From contig CANMCO010000003.1 of NCBI GenBank assembly GCA_947496355.1, positions 459,875 to 523,874 of the forward strand: 64,000 nt of DNA, given 5' to 3'. Shown here one piece after another: positions 49,862 to 59,518 of the stretch. The translations under genes were made by a program, and so were the position numbers. The stretch is from an uncultured Aquimarina sp. (lineage in GTDB: Bacteria; Bacteroidota; Bacteroidia; Flavobacteriales; Flavobacteriaceae). The notes beneath the pieces are model-generated. The model did no database searches, was not told the origin of the DNA, and saw only the letters and a list, made by a program, of their open reading frames with translations. Each line of letters opens with the position of its first letter. Positions within the stretch are counted from its first letter, which is position 1.

Positions 49862-51544
49862 TTAAGAATGTATTTTTATAGTGTTTTTCCAACCCTGATT
49901 TGTTGGCTCAGAAGTGAAATCCCATTTTGATTGATAACTCTCTGTTAGCCTAGCCTTGATGTATTTTAGTCCTGTGCCTTCTTTTTTATTATTTGCTTCT
50001 TGTCTCACAGCAGTGGCAAAAGTTAAAAATGTATAGCATTTGTAACCATTATTCGATTCAAAAATAAGCTTAAACTTAATACTGTTATCTTCTAGAGGCA
50101 AGCTATGTGTAATTCCGTTTTCCAATAAGGTATGAAATACTGCAGGTGGTATTTTTTCCTCAGGATCTATACCTTCTTCTTCCCAAAAATAGTTGATTTC
50201 TTTTCGGTATTCCATAATTTCAAGATGTATTCGACAAAGCGTTATTTCTTGAGCAATAGGAATCAATGTTTGATTTTCTATCTGGTTAAAAAGATCAAAT
50301 TCTTTAGCCAACGCTTCAATAAATAAAACTCCTTTCTTAGGAGCTTCTTCTACCCAATCTATTAATGAGGTCAAGGTGTTCATTAGAAAATGAGGTTGGA
50401 TATTTTTTTTGAGTAATTCTAGTCGCAAGCGTGTTGATTGAACTAGAGAATTTTCATAAGCCAGCCGTTGTTCTTTGATCCTAAGAGAAAGCAAATAAAA
50501 CATACCAAGAAGTATAAGGCTAAAACCTGCAAATAAACTTTTGTTAAAGGGAGTCACAAAACCTATAGGTACCGATAATAGAAGGGTCAACAGTACGAGA
50601 CGAGCACCTTTCATCTTTTTATAAACCCCAAACGCCACAATCCCAAATGAAAACAACCACATGCTTAAAGCCATATTATTGGCTGTTAATTCGAATACAT
50701 ATTTTGACAGGAAAAAAAATAATAGAACACCTGCGTAAATGGTCAGCAGCAATTTTCGTTTGGGGAAAGGAAACTGCATGGAAAAATAAAGCGGAATCAA
50801 AAAAGAAATACCAAGCATCAGAGTACCTATGATCTGTAAACGTATAATATGCATACTGTAATGGATGGGCACATAGGCTTTGACGAACTCTGCCAATATC
50901 AAGATAAAAAAGAGAAAACAACTAATACTGAAAATTAGTGTTGCATACTCCTTTTTGTCACTTAGAAAGAGAAATAGAAAATAGAAAGAGGCAATAAGAA
51001 AGGCCCCCGCAAAGAGATGCATATAAGAAGATTCTATGAGTCGATCGTTTAATAGATCATCGTAATAGTCCATCTCTAATCCCCATATTCCGGAATGATC
51101 CGGGAAATAATAAAGACTTGAACGTATGGCCAATAGATGTTCGCCCTCTTCTGTTAGATGAGTAGGAATGCTAAAAGTGGCCCACATTTTACCTTCAGGC
51201 GGTAGTACAGCTTCTTGACCTGGATTCCCATTTTTTCCAATCAATACCCCATCCCAAAAAACCTCATACTCTCCATAAACATCCAACTGGATTCCATAGG
51301 GATGTAATGACTCAGGGGACTTCAAAATATCAATTGAAGTCCGGAACCAGTAAATCTGACCACCCAATACAATTGGCTTTCCTTTTTCCCAATACTGATC
51401 ATTCAAGTCTTTGGCTGCCCATTCTTGTTGGTCTCCAATCTGGAATACAGTCTCGTATCTCTTGAAAACAGGACTTTGAGAACAAGATGTCACAAGTAAT
51501 AAGGTGGGGCCTAAAAGAAAATAGAGTAGAGGTCTCAAATTCAT
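49862..51544 (-). CDS. 7TM histidine kinase of the LytS/His_kinase type, lipoprotein signal
   Basis: 560 residues. Lipobox LLVTSC, then an extracellular beta-sandwich (~30-170, including VFWDGVLIGKNGNPGQ and LAIRSSLYYF), seven TM helices (~180-370), and the kinase core with H-box KKNIQPHFLMNTLTSLIDWV and ATPase region VFHTLLENGITHSLP, KEGTGLKYIKARLTE. The extracellular domain looks like a sugar-binding jelly roll (DISMED2-like). It is paired with the LytTR regulator 4 nt downstream. Combined with the following PD40/hydrolase genes it suggests a sensor for an extracellular compound. Confidence 0.93.
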   Translation of the reverse strand: MNLRPLLYFLLGPTLLLVTSCSQSPVFKRYETVFQIGDQQEWAAKDLNDQYWEKGKPIVLGGQIYWFRTSIDILKSPESLHPYGIQLDVYGEYEVFWDGVLIGKNGNPGQEAVLPPEGKMWATFSIPTHLTEEGEHLLAIRSSLYYFPDHSGIWGLEMDYYDDLLNDRLIESSYMHLFAGAFLIASFYFLFLFLSDKKEYATLIFSISCFLFFILILAEFVKAYVPIHYSMHIIRLQIIGTLMLGISFLIPLYFSMQFPFPKRKLLLTIYAGVLLFFFLSKYVFELTANNMALSMWLFSFGIVAFGVYKKMKGARLVLLTLLLSVPIGFVTPFNKSLFAGFSLILLGMFYLLSLRIKEQRLAYENSLVQSTRLRLELLKKNIQPHFLMNTLTSLIDWVEEAPKKGVLFIEALAKEFDLFNQIENQTLIPIAQEITLCRIHLEIMEYRKEINYFWEEEGIDPEEKIPPAVFHTLLENGITHSLPLEDNSIKFKLIFESNNGYKCYTFLTFATAVRQEANNKKEGTGLKYIKARLTESYQSKWDFTSEPTNQGWKNTIKIHS

Positions 51545-51794
51545 TTGATAAGGTTTACTGATGCAAGCTAATTATTATATATAGCTTCTTAGAGTAGTTC
51601 ATTAATACATAGAGCAGTTGGTAAAATTTGCATTGAATTCATGAGAGAAAAATACAACTTTTGTATGATAATAAACCATGAAAAATACATTGACACTTAC
51701 AAAAGGGCCTATTCCAAATAATTTTGAATACCTATAGGCACAAAAAAAGAACTTAACTCGAAGAGACATTTTAGATATACAAAAGGAAGAAAAA

Positions 51795-52787
51795 ATGAAA
51801 ACTAATAATTTGAAACAAGTAAAAATCGTATTCATTTTAACTTTTCTACTTGGCTTTAGTGCTTCTAGTCAGGACAATAAAAAGTCAAACCTTACTTTAC
51901 TAAGTAATCAAATCCCTACGGATACGCCTTTAATTTTTGCTCCAGGCCTTATTTCAATTGACGGTCACGTGTCAGGTTCGATTACTTTTAGTCCAGATAT
52001 GGACGAACTGTTTTTCAATCGTAGAAAACCAGGAGAGAGCCATAATCTCTATACTATGAAATTGATAGATGGCAAATGGTCAGTACCAAAACCAGCATCT
52101 TTTTCAACAAACAAAAAGCATCTGGATTTTCATTCCCGCTTTAGTCCGAAAGGAGATCGTCTCTATTTCGGAAGCACAAGACCGCATAACAATACCATTG
52201 CAACATCAACTACACCAATAGGATTACATCAATGGTATGTTGAAAAAGATGAAAACGGTGGTTGGGGTGCCCCCATTATTATGAGAAAACCGTTTCTAGA
52301 TATATACATCATGTGTGCGACACCCTCGGAGAATGGTAACCTATATTTCACTTCTGGCGAGGGACCTGGTGCTGATGATGAGGGCATTTACTATGCTCTC
52401 AATCAGAACGGTCATTATGCTGCTATCGAAAGAATGGATGATGTAATCAACGCTAATGGTAAGTGGATTGCCCACCCATTTATAGCTCCCGACGAAAGCT
52501 ATATCCTATATGATTCTCAAAAAGCTTCAGAACCTAATAATAGCGATATATTCATCAGCTTCAATAAGAACGGAACCTGGACAGAGTCCTGTAGTTTGGG
52601 ACCCAAAATAAATACGAAGATAAATGAGAACGCTCCCACTGTCTCAGCTGATGGGAAGTATCTTTTTTTCTCCAGAGGAGAAGAAAAAATTAGGGAAGAT
52701 GGAAGTACGTATTGGACATCGTATACGTATTGGGTGGATTTTATCCAGTTGAAAAAAGAACTTCTGGAGAATATAAGTAGTAACTAA
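51795..52787 (+). CDS. Exported PD40 beta-propeller protein (copy 1)
   Basis: 330 residues with a signal peptide (KIVFILTFLLGFSASSQ). It has the PD40 (TolB-like) repeats: [81 protein letters not shown] and VSADGKYLFFSRGE. The blocks IAPDESYI(L/M), SDI(F/Y)ISF and DGKYLFF are shared with 54993-55913, so they are paralogues. The likely job is ligand or protein binding in the periplasm. It is the first gene after the divergent kinase. Confidence 0.88.
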   Translation: MKTNNLKQVKIVFILTFLLGFSASSQDNKKSNLTLLSNQIPTDTPLIFAPGLISIDGHVSGSITFSPDMDELFFNRRKPGESHNLYTMKLIDGKWSVPKPASFSTNKKHLDFHSRFSPKGDRLYFGSTRPHNNTIATSTTPIGLHQWYVEKDENGGWGAPIIMRKPFLDIYIMCATPSENGNLYFTSGEGPGADDEGIYYALNQNGHYAAIERMDDVINANGKWIAHPFIAPDESYILYDSQKASEPNNSDIFISFNKNGTWTESCSLGPKINTKINENAPTVSADGKYLFFSRGEEKIREDGSTYWTSYTYWVDFIQLKKELLENISSN

Positions 52788-52800
52788 CAATCGTAACTAT

Positions 52801-53685
52801 ATGAAAAAAAGTATGCCTTTAAAAACTTTTTTATGTACAGTGTTATTAATCACCTTTTTGTCATGTGATGAAACGCCTAAATCAGCATTCTATACAATTG
52901 CCTATAATTCAATAGAAACTGGTAATGTAGAAATTTATCAAAGAAATACTGAAGGTAAATCAACTATTAAAAGTACAAATGAGAAAGGTGGCTACTTAGC
53001 TTGGTCTCCTAACGGAAAACACTTTGCTTTTTATCACAAATACGATGAAAGAAAAACATGGTCTATTCATACAATGAATAGCGATGGTACGAATAGGAAA
53101 AGATTAACTCATGAAAAAAATAAATGGGATAATGCACCAGCATGGTCACCTGATGGAAAAAAAATTGTTTTTTCAAGAGCATATAAGGATACGGATAAAA
53201 ATTGGCAGAAAGAACTTTGGATTATGAATTCAGACGGTAGTGAACAGACTCAAATAACATCACTTAATGGTGGTGGTCCATATTTTACACCAGATGGTAG
53301 AATAGTCTTTCACTCGGAAAATAAAAAAAGCTGGATAAGCATAGCAGATATTGATGGTAACAATCTAATTAGGTTAACACATAATGAAGCTGAAGAGCAG
53401 CATCCAGAGGTTTCACCAGATGGCAAACAAATCGCTTTTATGTCTGACAGAGATGGGAATCATGAAATTTATGTGATGAATATGGATGGTTCTAATCAAA
53501 AACGATTAACAAATAATGATGTTGATGATTGGTATCCATCATGGTCACCTGATGGTTCTCAACTGATTTTTTCATCACTTAGAGACGGAAAAAAAGGTAT
53601 TTATATTATGAATAAGGATGGTACCGAAGTAAGAAAAATCATTTCCAATGCTACAAGCCCTGCATGGTTAAAAATAGCTAAATAA
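52801..53685 (+). CDS. TolB-type PD40 propeller lipoprotein
   Basis: 294 residues, lipobox LITFLSCDE. Five clear PD40 blades repeat the pattern WSPDGKKIVFSRAY ... LWIMNSDGSEQTQIT, with PEVSPDGKQIAFMSDRDGN, PSWSPDGSQLIFSSLRDG. No catalytic domain is attached. It starts 14 nt after the previous PD40 gene, so the two are co-transcribed. PD40 propellers bind peptides or partner proteins; here it may bind a ligand passed to the serine hydrolases. Confidence 0.9.
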   Translation: MKKSMPLKTFLCTVLLITFLSCDETPKSAFYTIAYNSIETGNVEIYQRNTEGKSTIKSTNEKGGYLAWSPNGKHFAFYHKYDERKTWSIHTMNSDGTNRKRLTHEKNKWDNAPAWSPDGKKIVFSRAYKDTDKNWQKELWIMNSDGSEQTQITSLNGGGPYFTPDGRIVFHSENKKSWISIADIDGNNLIRLTHNEAEEQHPEVSPDGKQIAFMSDRDGNHEIYVMNMDGSNQKRLTNNDVDDWYPSWSPDGSQLIFSSLRDGKKGIYIMNKDGTEVRKIISNATSPAWLKIAK

Positions 53686-53763
53686 ACAACAACCAAAAAC
53701 ACTTAGTTATTTAAAAGTTTCAAGCGTAATAGATATTCTAAACATGTATAAATAATAAAAACT

Positions 53764-54966
53764 ATGAAAAACAAAACAGGACTACTACTTTTAATGCTTC
53801 TTATACTAACAAACAGTAGCTTTGGCCAACAAAGCGATACTAAGGCACCAGAGGCTGCAGTCTCACAAGCGAAGCTTAGATTCCGGGATATTCCAACTCT
53901 CGAAAAAGCCTATATCGATGCAACACCAGAGGATAGAAAAGATGGTATCCCGGTAGGCAAGTTAGGTATCGATGGTGGCAATAAAGACTTGATTGTCAAG
54001 CTGGCTCGGGATATCTCCAATAATCTATATGGTATTTACGATAGTTTTCTGATTACTCATAAGGGCAAGCTCCTCTTTGAATCCTATTTTACACGTGGTC
54101 GCATCAATCTGCCGCATCCGCAAGCATCAGCGACGAAAACCTGGACTGGCTTGGCGTTAGGCCGTGCTATCCAGATGGGTTATCTGACTATGGCCGATTT
54201 AGATAAGCCGCTGGTTGGTTTTCTCAAAGATCTGGATCCAACAAAATTTGTTGCCGGTGCAGAAAAGATCACCTTGAACCACGCATTGACTATGAGTTCT
54301 GGTATTCGGATCAGTAACGATTCACGTGAAAAAATTAACGGAAACCCTACTGCACTAAAAGGTCAGGGGGATGTTCAAGCTTTACTCGAGCATAGTACAC
54401 CGATCACAGAAGAATCCCAAGTTTTTAAATATGGAGGTGGTGCAGGTTTGGTGATGCAAGTCATTGAGGCTGTTGTACCGGGATCTGCTATGGACTTTAT
54501 TAAGAATGAATTGCTGGACAAAATGGCCATCACCAATTATCACTGGCGGATTAATGATCAAAACGGCTTGCCAGAAGCTGGGTGGCGCACGAGCATGACA
54601 TCGCGCGCTATGGTCAAGTTGGGAATATTGGCCATGAATAAAGGTAAATGGAATGGCGAACAACTGATTCCTGAGGCTTTTATCGCCAATGCGACCAGCA
54701 GGATGCTCTACACTGGTGATAATGCTGTCTACTTCGGCGGCTGTAAAGATGTTTCTAATGAAGGATACGGTTATTTTTGGTGGAATGCAGATTTGAAAGT
54801 TGGCAACAAAAGCTATTTCAGCGCATCTGCTCAAGGTGGTGGCGGACAGTTTATCATTCTAATTGAAGAACTTGATCTGATCGTTGTGGCTACTGGTCAT
54901 AATAATCGTTATCCCAGTACCCTGCAAATGACTGCAGAGAAAATTTTGCCGACTTTTATTAAATGA
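53764..54966 (+). CDS. Periplasmic serine hydrolase, beta-lactamase/PBP fold
   Basis: 400 residues with a signal peptide (LLLLMLLILTNSSFGQ). Active-site SATK (Ser122, Lys125) in HPQASATKTWTGLALGRAIQMG, the second motif FKYGGGAG, and a Gly-rich AQGGGGQFIILIEELDL near the C-terminus in the KTG place. The second motif is Tyr-Gly-Gly, not the usual Tyr-x-Asn. Related enzymes are esterases, peptidases and transpeptidases, not only beta-lactamases. It closely resembles residues 310-661 of 59519-61504, so the two share an ancestor. Its GC content is clearly higher than its neighbours (34 of 60 in one counted stretch, 54121-54180), suggesting recent arrival. Confidence 0.92.
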   Translation: MKNKTGLLLLMLLILTNSSFGQQSDTKAPEAAVSQAKLRFRDIPTLEKAYIDATPEDRKDGIPVGKLGIDGGNKDLIVKLARDISNNLYGIYDSFLITHKGKLLFESYFTRGRINLPHPQASATKTWTGLALGRAIQMGYLTMADLDKPLVGFLKDLDPTKFVAGAEKITLNHALTMSSGIRISNDSREKINGNPTALKGQGDVQALLEHSTPITEESQVFKYGGGAGLVMQVIEAVVPGSAMDFIKNELLDKMAITNYHWRINDQNGLPEAGWRTSMTSRAMVKLGILAMNKGKWNGEQLIPEAFIANATSRMLYTGDNAVYFGGCKDVSNEGYGYFWWNADLKVGNKSYFSASAQGGGGQFIILIEELDLIVVATGHNNRYPSTLQMTAEKILPTFIK

Positions 54967-54992
54967 TAACAAACTTGATGAAAACTTAAACA

Positions 54993-55913
54993 ATGACAAA
55001 AACATATTTTATTTTGATACTTGCAGGGTTACTGTTTTTAAATGCTTGCAATACCAAAACACAGCAACCAAAAGGTAGTGATGTTACAACTAAGACAATA
55101 GAAAATTCGTATCTCGGTCAAAAACCGCCCGGTTTAATACCCGAACCTTTTGCTCCTGGTATTATTGTGAAAAAGAATTGGGAATATGGAGGCACTTTCA
55201 CACCCGATCTGAAAGAATTTTATTTTCTCAGAGAAGTTGGGGTGGTTGAGGAAAATAAAAAAATGGAATTTGTTGTTTTTGAATATAAAAATAAGGAGTG
55301 GCAGGAGCGGGTTATATCGAAACGAGTAGGGCAGCCTTTTATCTCACCCGATGGTAAGACCATGCATTTAGGTAAACGATATAAGGAGCGTACTGAAGCT
55401 GGAGGCTGGTCGGCATTAAAGAAGCTTGACTCTTCTTTTCAGGAGATACAGATCATGAGGCTTACGGCATCATCAAAAGGAACCTATGTTTTTGATGAGA
55501 TAGGCATGCCCGACGGAGACGGTGTAATTCGTTATTCGCGATTAATTGACGGGAAACGTGAAGAACCTAAACCATTTGGTGCAGCTATTAACACAGGCAG
55601 CATGAATGCTCACCCTTTTATCGCACCAGATGAATCTTATATTATGTGGGATGGTAGAAGAGAAAGTGGTTATGGTCATTCTGATATCTATATTAGCTTT
55701 AAAAAGACCGATGGTTCTTGGGGCGAAGCTATTAACTTGGGCGATAAGATCAATACACAGGCCTGGGAAGCAGCAGCGACTGTAACGCCAGACGGAAAAT
55801 ACCTTTTCTTTAATAGGAATATGGGGAAAGTAAAGACATCTGACAAATACGATAATATTGATATATTCTGGGTAGATGCACAGATTATTGAAACACTTAG
55901 GCCTAAACAATAA
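54993..55913 (+). CDS. PD40 propeller lipoprotein (copy 2)
   Basis: 306 residues, lipobox LFLNAC. PD40 units: [76 protein letters not shown], and the C-terminal [10 protein letters not shown]. It is a paralogue of 51795-52787 and follows the serine hydrolase by 26 nt. The remnant at 59430-59485 ends with the same IYWVD-type block, so a third PD40 gene once existed. Confidence 0.9.
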   Translation: MTKTYFILILAGLLFLNACNTKTQQPKGSDVTTKTIENSYLGQKPPGLIPEPFAPGIIVKKNWEYGGTFTPDLKEFYFLREVGVVEENKKMEFVVFEYKNKEWQERVISKRVGQPFISPDGKTMHLGKRYKERTEAGGWSALKKLDSSFQEIQIMRLTASSKGTYVFDEIGMPDGDGVIRYSRLIDGKREEPKPFGAAINTGSMNAHPFIAPDESYIMWDGRRESGYGHSDIYISFKKTDGSWGEAINLGDKINTQAWEAAATVTPDGKYLFFNRNMGKVKTSDKYDNIDIFWVDAQIIETLRPKQ

Positions 55914-55953
55914 TTTATAAACAAATTGAGGTTACTGGTGATCAAAAGTTTTG

Positions 55954-55983
55954 TTGCTCATGATTGCTCATGATTGCTTATGG
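55954..55983. repeat. Three tandem copies of a 10-nt unit
   Basis: TTGCTCATGA at 55954, 55964 and, slightly changed, 55974 (TTGCTTATGG). Intergenic, just downstream of the PD40 gene. Confidence 0.8.
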
Positions 55984-56193
55984 AAGCGGGATGATGCCCT
56001 GAATAATAGTAGTTTTTAGTATCAAAACCATTCTAGGGATCAAAACATCAATTCTACAACAGTATTAGATCGCTATAGTATTATAATATTGCTCGTATAA
56101 ATCATTCTGTTAGATTTGAAATTTCTTAGTGGTTCATAAATCTCATATTTATAAAATTTTTGGACATAGTTTTATAATGTACTACCCTTAGCT

Positions 56194-56243
56194 GTAACAC
56201 TGAGTTTATTTACACTGAGTATATCGAAGTGTCGAAGTGTTAC
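56194..56243. repeat. Intergenic inverted and direct repeat element
   Basis: GTAACACT (56194-56201) pairs with AGTGTTAC (56236-56243). Inside, ACACTGAGT occurs twice and GAAGTGT twice. The CACTGAG / GAAGTGT composition resembles short palindromic intergenic elements common in Flavobacteriia. Confidence 0.6.
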
Positions 56244-56270
56244 CGAATGGGCAGGAGAGTAGGGGAAACC

Positions 56271-56332
56271 GACCTTAGGAGGTTCACGATTTTCAAAATA
56301 CAATAGCAAACAATGAGTAATGTGTGAGAAAT
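56271..56332 (+). repeat. Dispersed repeat, copy 2
   Basis: It matches 28566-28625 in the blocks GTTCACGATTTTCAAAATA and AACAATGAGTAATGTGT. It ends 14 nt before the stop of the leftward response regulator gene. Confidence 0.55.
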
Positions 56333-56345
56333 GAGAATTATCAAT

Positions 56346-57041
56346 TTATAATTTTGATAAAACTTCCAATTTTTTAAAAACAATAACCTTATACATAGCA
56401 CTAACTGGAACTTTATTATTTTCAATTAACAAATGTGTTCTGGTTGCCTTTGTAACTCTATCCAAATTGGTAATGTATGATTTATGTGTACGTTGAAAAT
56501 TCTCAGATAATAAAGTAGTAATATTAATAAGTGTTTCAGAAATCAGGTACATTCTTGAATCTGTAAATATTTTCAAATAATTCCCAAAACTTTGGATATA
56601 TAGAATCGATTTAAATGAAATATTAACAGGCATGCCATCATGCTTTATTTGGAGTTCTTCGTTTCCTCTATTTTTTTTTGGTTGTGTTATTTTTGAAGCT
56701 GAAACTTTGTTTATTGCCTTCAAAAAGCGTTCAATTTTTATGGGTTTCAATAAATAATCTACAACACCATAATTATAACTTTCTAATGCATATTCAGAAT
56801 ACGCTGTAGTCAAAATGACTTTAGGTGGTTTTATCATAGAACGCAAAATTTCCATACCATTAAGTTCAGGCATTTCAATATCTAGAAAGATGAGATCAAG
56901 GTCGTTTTGCTGAACAAAATTGATAAATTCAAGTGGATTTCCTGTGCTTAGTTGGATGTCTAAGTTGTCAATTTTAGAGCAATACTCTTCTAACACTTTG
57001 CGCGCTAGTATTTCGTCATCTATAATACCAACTTTAATCAT
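56346..57041 (-). CDS. LytTR response regulator
   Basis: 231 residues: receiver (VGIIDDEILARKVLEEYCSKI, DLIFLDIEMPELNGMEIL, VILTTAYSEYALESYNYGVVDYLLKPI) and LytTR domain (FKSILYIQSFGNYLKIFTDSRM, FQRTHKSYITNLDRV, NNKVPVSAMYK). Its start overlaps the kinase gene by 8 nt. It is a second LytTR pair inside the hydrolase/PD40 region and faces away from the esterase genes to its right. Confidence 0.94.
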   Translation of the reverse strand: MIKVGIIDDEILARKVLEEYCSKIDNLDIQLSTGNPLEFINFVQQNDLDLIFLDIEMPELNGMEILRSMIKPPKVILTTAYSEYALESYNYGVVDYLLKPIKIERFLKAINKVSASKITQPKKNRGNEELQIKHDGMPVNISFKSILYIQSFGNYLKIFTDSRMYLISETLINITTLLSENFQRTHKSYITNLDRVTKATRTHLLIENNKVPVSAMYKVIVFKKLEVLSKL

Positions 57042-58053
57042 TAACTGTTTTTTTTAATTTTGAAACTGCTAAATCAATAGATAAATTTACATGATATTTT
57101 TCTTCTTTATCATCAATTTTCAATATGTGTGAATTAGGATATAATAGATTTAAACGCCTTTTCACATTTTCGAGACCCAGTCCTGTTCTTTTCAATGAAG
57201 AAACTTTGTGAGGCTTTGAATTATCAATACAAAAATGGAGAATGGAGTTTTTTATAGTGGCAGAAATATCAATGATACTCTGTTCATTCGTACTTTGAGC
57301 ACCATGCTTCACAGCATTTTCAACAAATGGGATGAGCAACATCGGAGAAACCCTTAAGCCAGACACGTCTCCGTCAATTAAAAATTCAATAGTACAACGT
57401 TTACTCAGTCTTTTTTCTTCGAGTAGCAAATAATTTTCTATAAACTCAAGCTCTTCTTTTAATAAAACTGTCTCTTTTTTAGAGCTTTCTAGTTGATACC
57501 TCAATAATTCTGAGAGCTGCATCACAAGGTCAGGGGTTTCTAACGATTGTTTCCGCGAAAGCGAATAAATACTATTTAAAGAATTGAATAAAAAATGTGG
57601 ATTTACCTGTGCTTTTAAATAATTTAGCTCCATTTGTTTTTGTAATTTTTCCTTCTCGTCATTTTCTCTTCTGAACATTATATTTCTTCTCAAAAAGAAG
57701 GCAGCCATTCCGGCTCCAGTAGTATAAATTAGAAAAAAGATCATTTTATAAACACCATACCAGCCATCCTTCATATATCCTTTCAAATATGCCACAACAA
57801 ATACACTCCCAATAAGAAGTATTGTATATAAAAAATAGCGTCTCTTATCAAAAAAAAGGGGAATGAAAACAAAATGATTTATCCATATGATGGCCATAAT
57901 GGCAATTGTATAATTAAGACCATGTAAGAAAAAAGAGTAATTAGTATCAAATCTATCCTTAATCGCCCACATACTTAATATCTCAAGCATAAGTACCAAT
58001 AAAAAGGCGCCTATATTTATTAGGATTGTATTCTTCAAAGACTTTTTAATCAT
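57034..58053 (-). CDS. LytS-type sensor histidine kinase
   Basis: 339 residues with four TM segments (~10-125), no extracellular domain, then the His_kinase core: LNYLKAQVNPHFLFNSLNSIYSL with the phospho-acceptor, and an ATPase region PFVENAVKHGAQ, GLGLENVKRRL. It is the typical LytS-like kinase without a sensor domain, so the membrane part senses. It is coupled by 8 nt overlap to the LytTR regulator. The esterase lipoprotein gene 58241 is divergent, 187 nt away. Confidence 0.93.
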   Translation of the reverse strand: MIKKSLKNTILINIGAFLLVLMLEILSMWAIKDRFDTNYSFFLHGLNYTIAIMAIIWINHFVFIPLFFDKRRYFLYTILLIGSVFVVAYLKGYMKDGWYGVYKMIFFLIYTTGAGMAAFFLRRNIMFRRENDEKEKLQKQMELNYLKAQVNPHFLFNSLNSIYSLSRKQSLETPDLVMQLSELLRYQLESSKKETVLLKEELEFIENYLLLEEKRLSKRCTIEFLIDGDVSGLRVSPMLLIPFVENAVKHGAQSTNEQSIIDISATIKNSILHFCIDNSKPHKVSSLKRTGLGLENVKRRLNLLYPNSHILKIDDKEEKYHVNLSIDLAVSKLKKTVND

Positions 58054-58240
58054 AAATGCTTTTAATAAAAATCTAATAAAGATACTATCTATACATACAA
58101 ATCTCCATAATTTCTTTACAAAAGCGTGATATCAATGACGAAATGGTTTTATCATTTAATTGTTGTGTTCATCCTATTAATGGATTTAGACATTGAATAT
58201 ACTATTACATTTATTCAATATTTAAGTAAAAAAATAAACA

Positions 58241-59404
58241 ATGAGAAATTACAACTTTATTATATTAATACTTGTATTTACACTGTTTTTCAATTCATGT
58301 AATACTAAAAAACAGAACGTAAACGAAGCTGATTTTCCTCGTTTAACAGAGCAGAGTGAATCAGCAGTTACCTTAGGCGAAATAGCTGCATTTCAGTCAA
58401 AAGTGTTAAACAAAACTATTCCACTATCAATCCATTTACCTGCTAACTATGATAGTTCCAGGAAAACCTATCCCGTGCTGTATATGTTGGGTTCAGATTA
58501 CCGAGCTAGGTTCGCCATGTTAGCTTCTACACTAGACTACATGGGCGAGGGACAAATTCCTGAGATGATACTTATTGGAATTGATTTCCCCGAAGGAAAT
58601 AGTATTTTGTTGCCAACAAGGGAAAATAAAGACACAACAATTCCGGATAATTATATTAACTTTTTTGAGACAGAGCTGATGCCGCACGTTGATAATAACT
58701 ACCGGACTGCTCCGTTCAAAATCCTTTATGGCGGTTCTAATAGTGGGTTTTTCAGTGTTTACACACTACTCAACAACCCCCTTCTGTTTAATGGCTACTT
58801 TGCAAGTAGCCCATCCCTTATGGTTATACCGGAAGTGCTTCAACAAAAAATAAAATCAGGTCCGTTAAAAACGCTTTCGGAAAACAGATTTCTACACATC
58901 ATTTACAGCGATGATGAGGGATTAACAAATCATGTTTCTGAATTCACTCGTGTTTTAGCGGACCATAAACCAGAGAGTTTTATCTATAAAGTGGATGAAT
59001 TGGTGAACCAGGGTCATGTACCAGCGATGGATTTTACACTGTTTCTTCTTGCGTTATATCCTGACTTCAATCCCTTTAATCCCGGTGAAAACCTGGAATC
59101 GTTGGGTAAAGTGACACAACATTTCGATAGGTTATCAAAACGATACGGGTATGAAATCAAGACACCTATAGGGGTCATATTTAACCTTGGTTTTCACACG
59201 ATACTAAGTAAGAATTTAATTGCCGCAGAAGAAATCTTTCAATATTCCTTAGAAGTGTATCCTCAAGGAAAGGAATCTTATCTCGGAATGGGTCTTGTAC
59301 GAAGAGCACAAGGTCAGCTTGAAAGTGCTAAGGTCATGCTCCAAAAAGCACTGACAATTGATCCAGATTATTCACTTGCTAAAAGGTGGCTACAAAGACT
59401 CTAG
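58241..59404 (+). CDS. Esterase-type alpha/beta hydrolase lipoprotein with C-terminal TPR
   Basis: 387 residues. Lipobox FFNSC. The esterase (PF00756-type) part: [40 protein letters not shown], and Ser166 in YGGSNSGFF with a Gly-to-Ser change at the usual fifth position of GxSxG; His in [12 protein letters not shown] single TPR pair closes the protein ([43 protein letters not shown]). Related enzymes hydrolyse ester bonds of siderophores or cell-wall compounds. The first half of 59519-61504 is related and has the same Ser-x-Ser-Gly variant. Confidence 0.9.
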   Translation: MRNYNFIILILVFTLFFNSCNTKKQNVNEADFPRLTEQSESAVTLGEIAAFQSKVLNKTIPLSIHLPANYDSSRKTYPVLYMLGSDYRARFAMLASTLDYMGEGQIPEMILIGIDFPEGNSILLPTRENKDTTIPDNYINFFETELMPHVDNNYRTAPFKILYGGSNSGFFSVYTLLNNPLLFNGYFASSPSLMVIPEVLQQKIKSGPLKTLSENRFLHIIYSDDEGLTNHVSEFTRVLADHKPESFIYKVDELVNQGHVPAMDFTLFLLALYPDFNPFNPGENLESLGKVTQHFDRLSKRYGYEIKTPIGVIFNLGFHTILSKNLIAAEEIFQYSLEVYPQGKESYLGMGLVRRAQGQLESAKVMLQKALTIDPDYSLAKRWLQRL

Positions 59405-59429
59405 AAATGAAATCTGGCTTTATTCATCA

Positions 59430-59485
59430 AAGATCTATTGGGTGGATTTATTAAGTTAAAAAAAGAAATAGGCCAATTGGCTTAA
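59430..59485 (+). pseudogene. 3' remnant of a PD40 propeller gene
   Basis: The DNA TATTGGGTGGATTT followed by AAGTTAAAAAAAGAA copies the end of the PD40 gene 51795-52787 (TATTGGGTGGATTT, CAGTTGAAAAAAGAA), which encodes YWVDFIQLKKE. A 1-2 nt deletion breaks the frame. Only the last few codons remain, between the esterase-TPR and fusion genes. It shows that a third PD40 gene was here and has been deleted. Confidence 0.7.
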
Positions 59486-59518
59486 TCACAAATCAATTAG
59501 CTAGGAAAAACAGAAAAC

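Noticed and set aside
58138..58305. 55-codon frame in front of the esterase lipoprotein gene
   Set aside because: It overlaps the esterase signal peptide in another frame and shows no family features.
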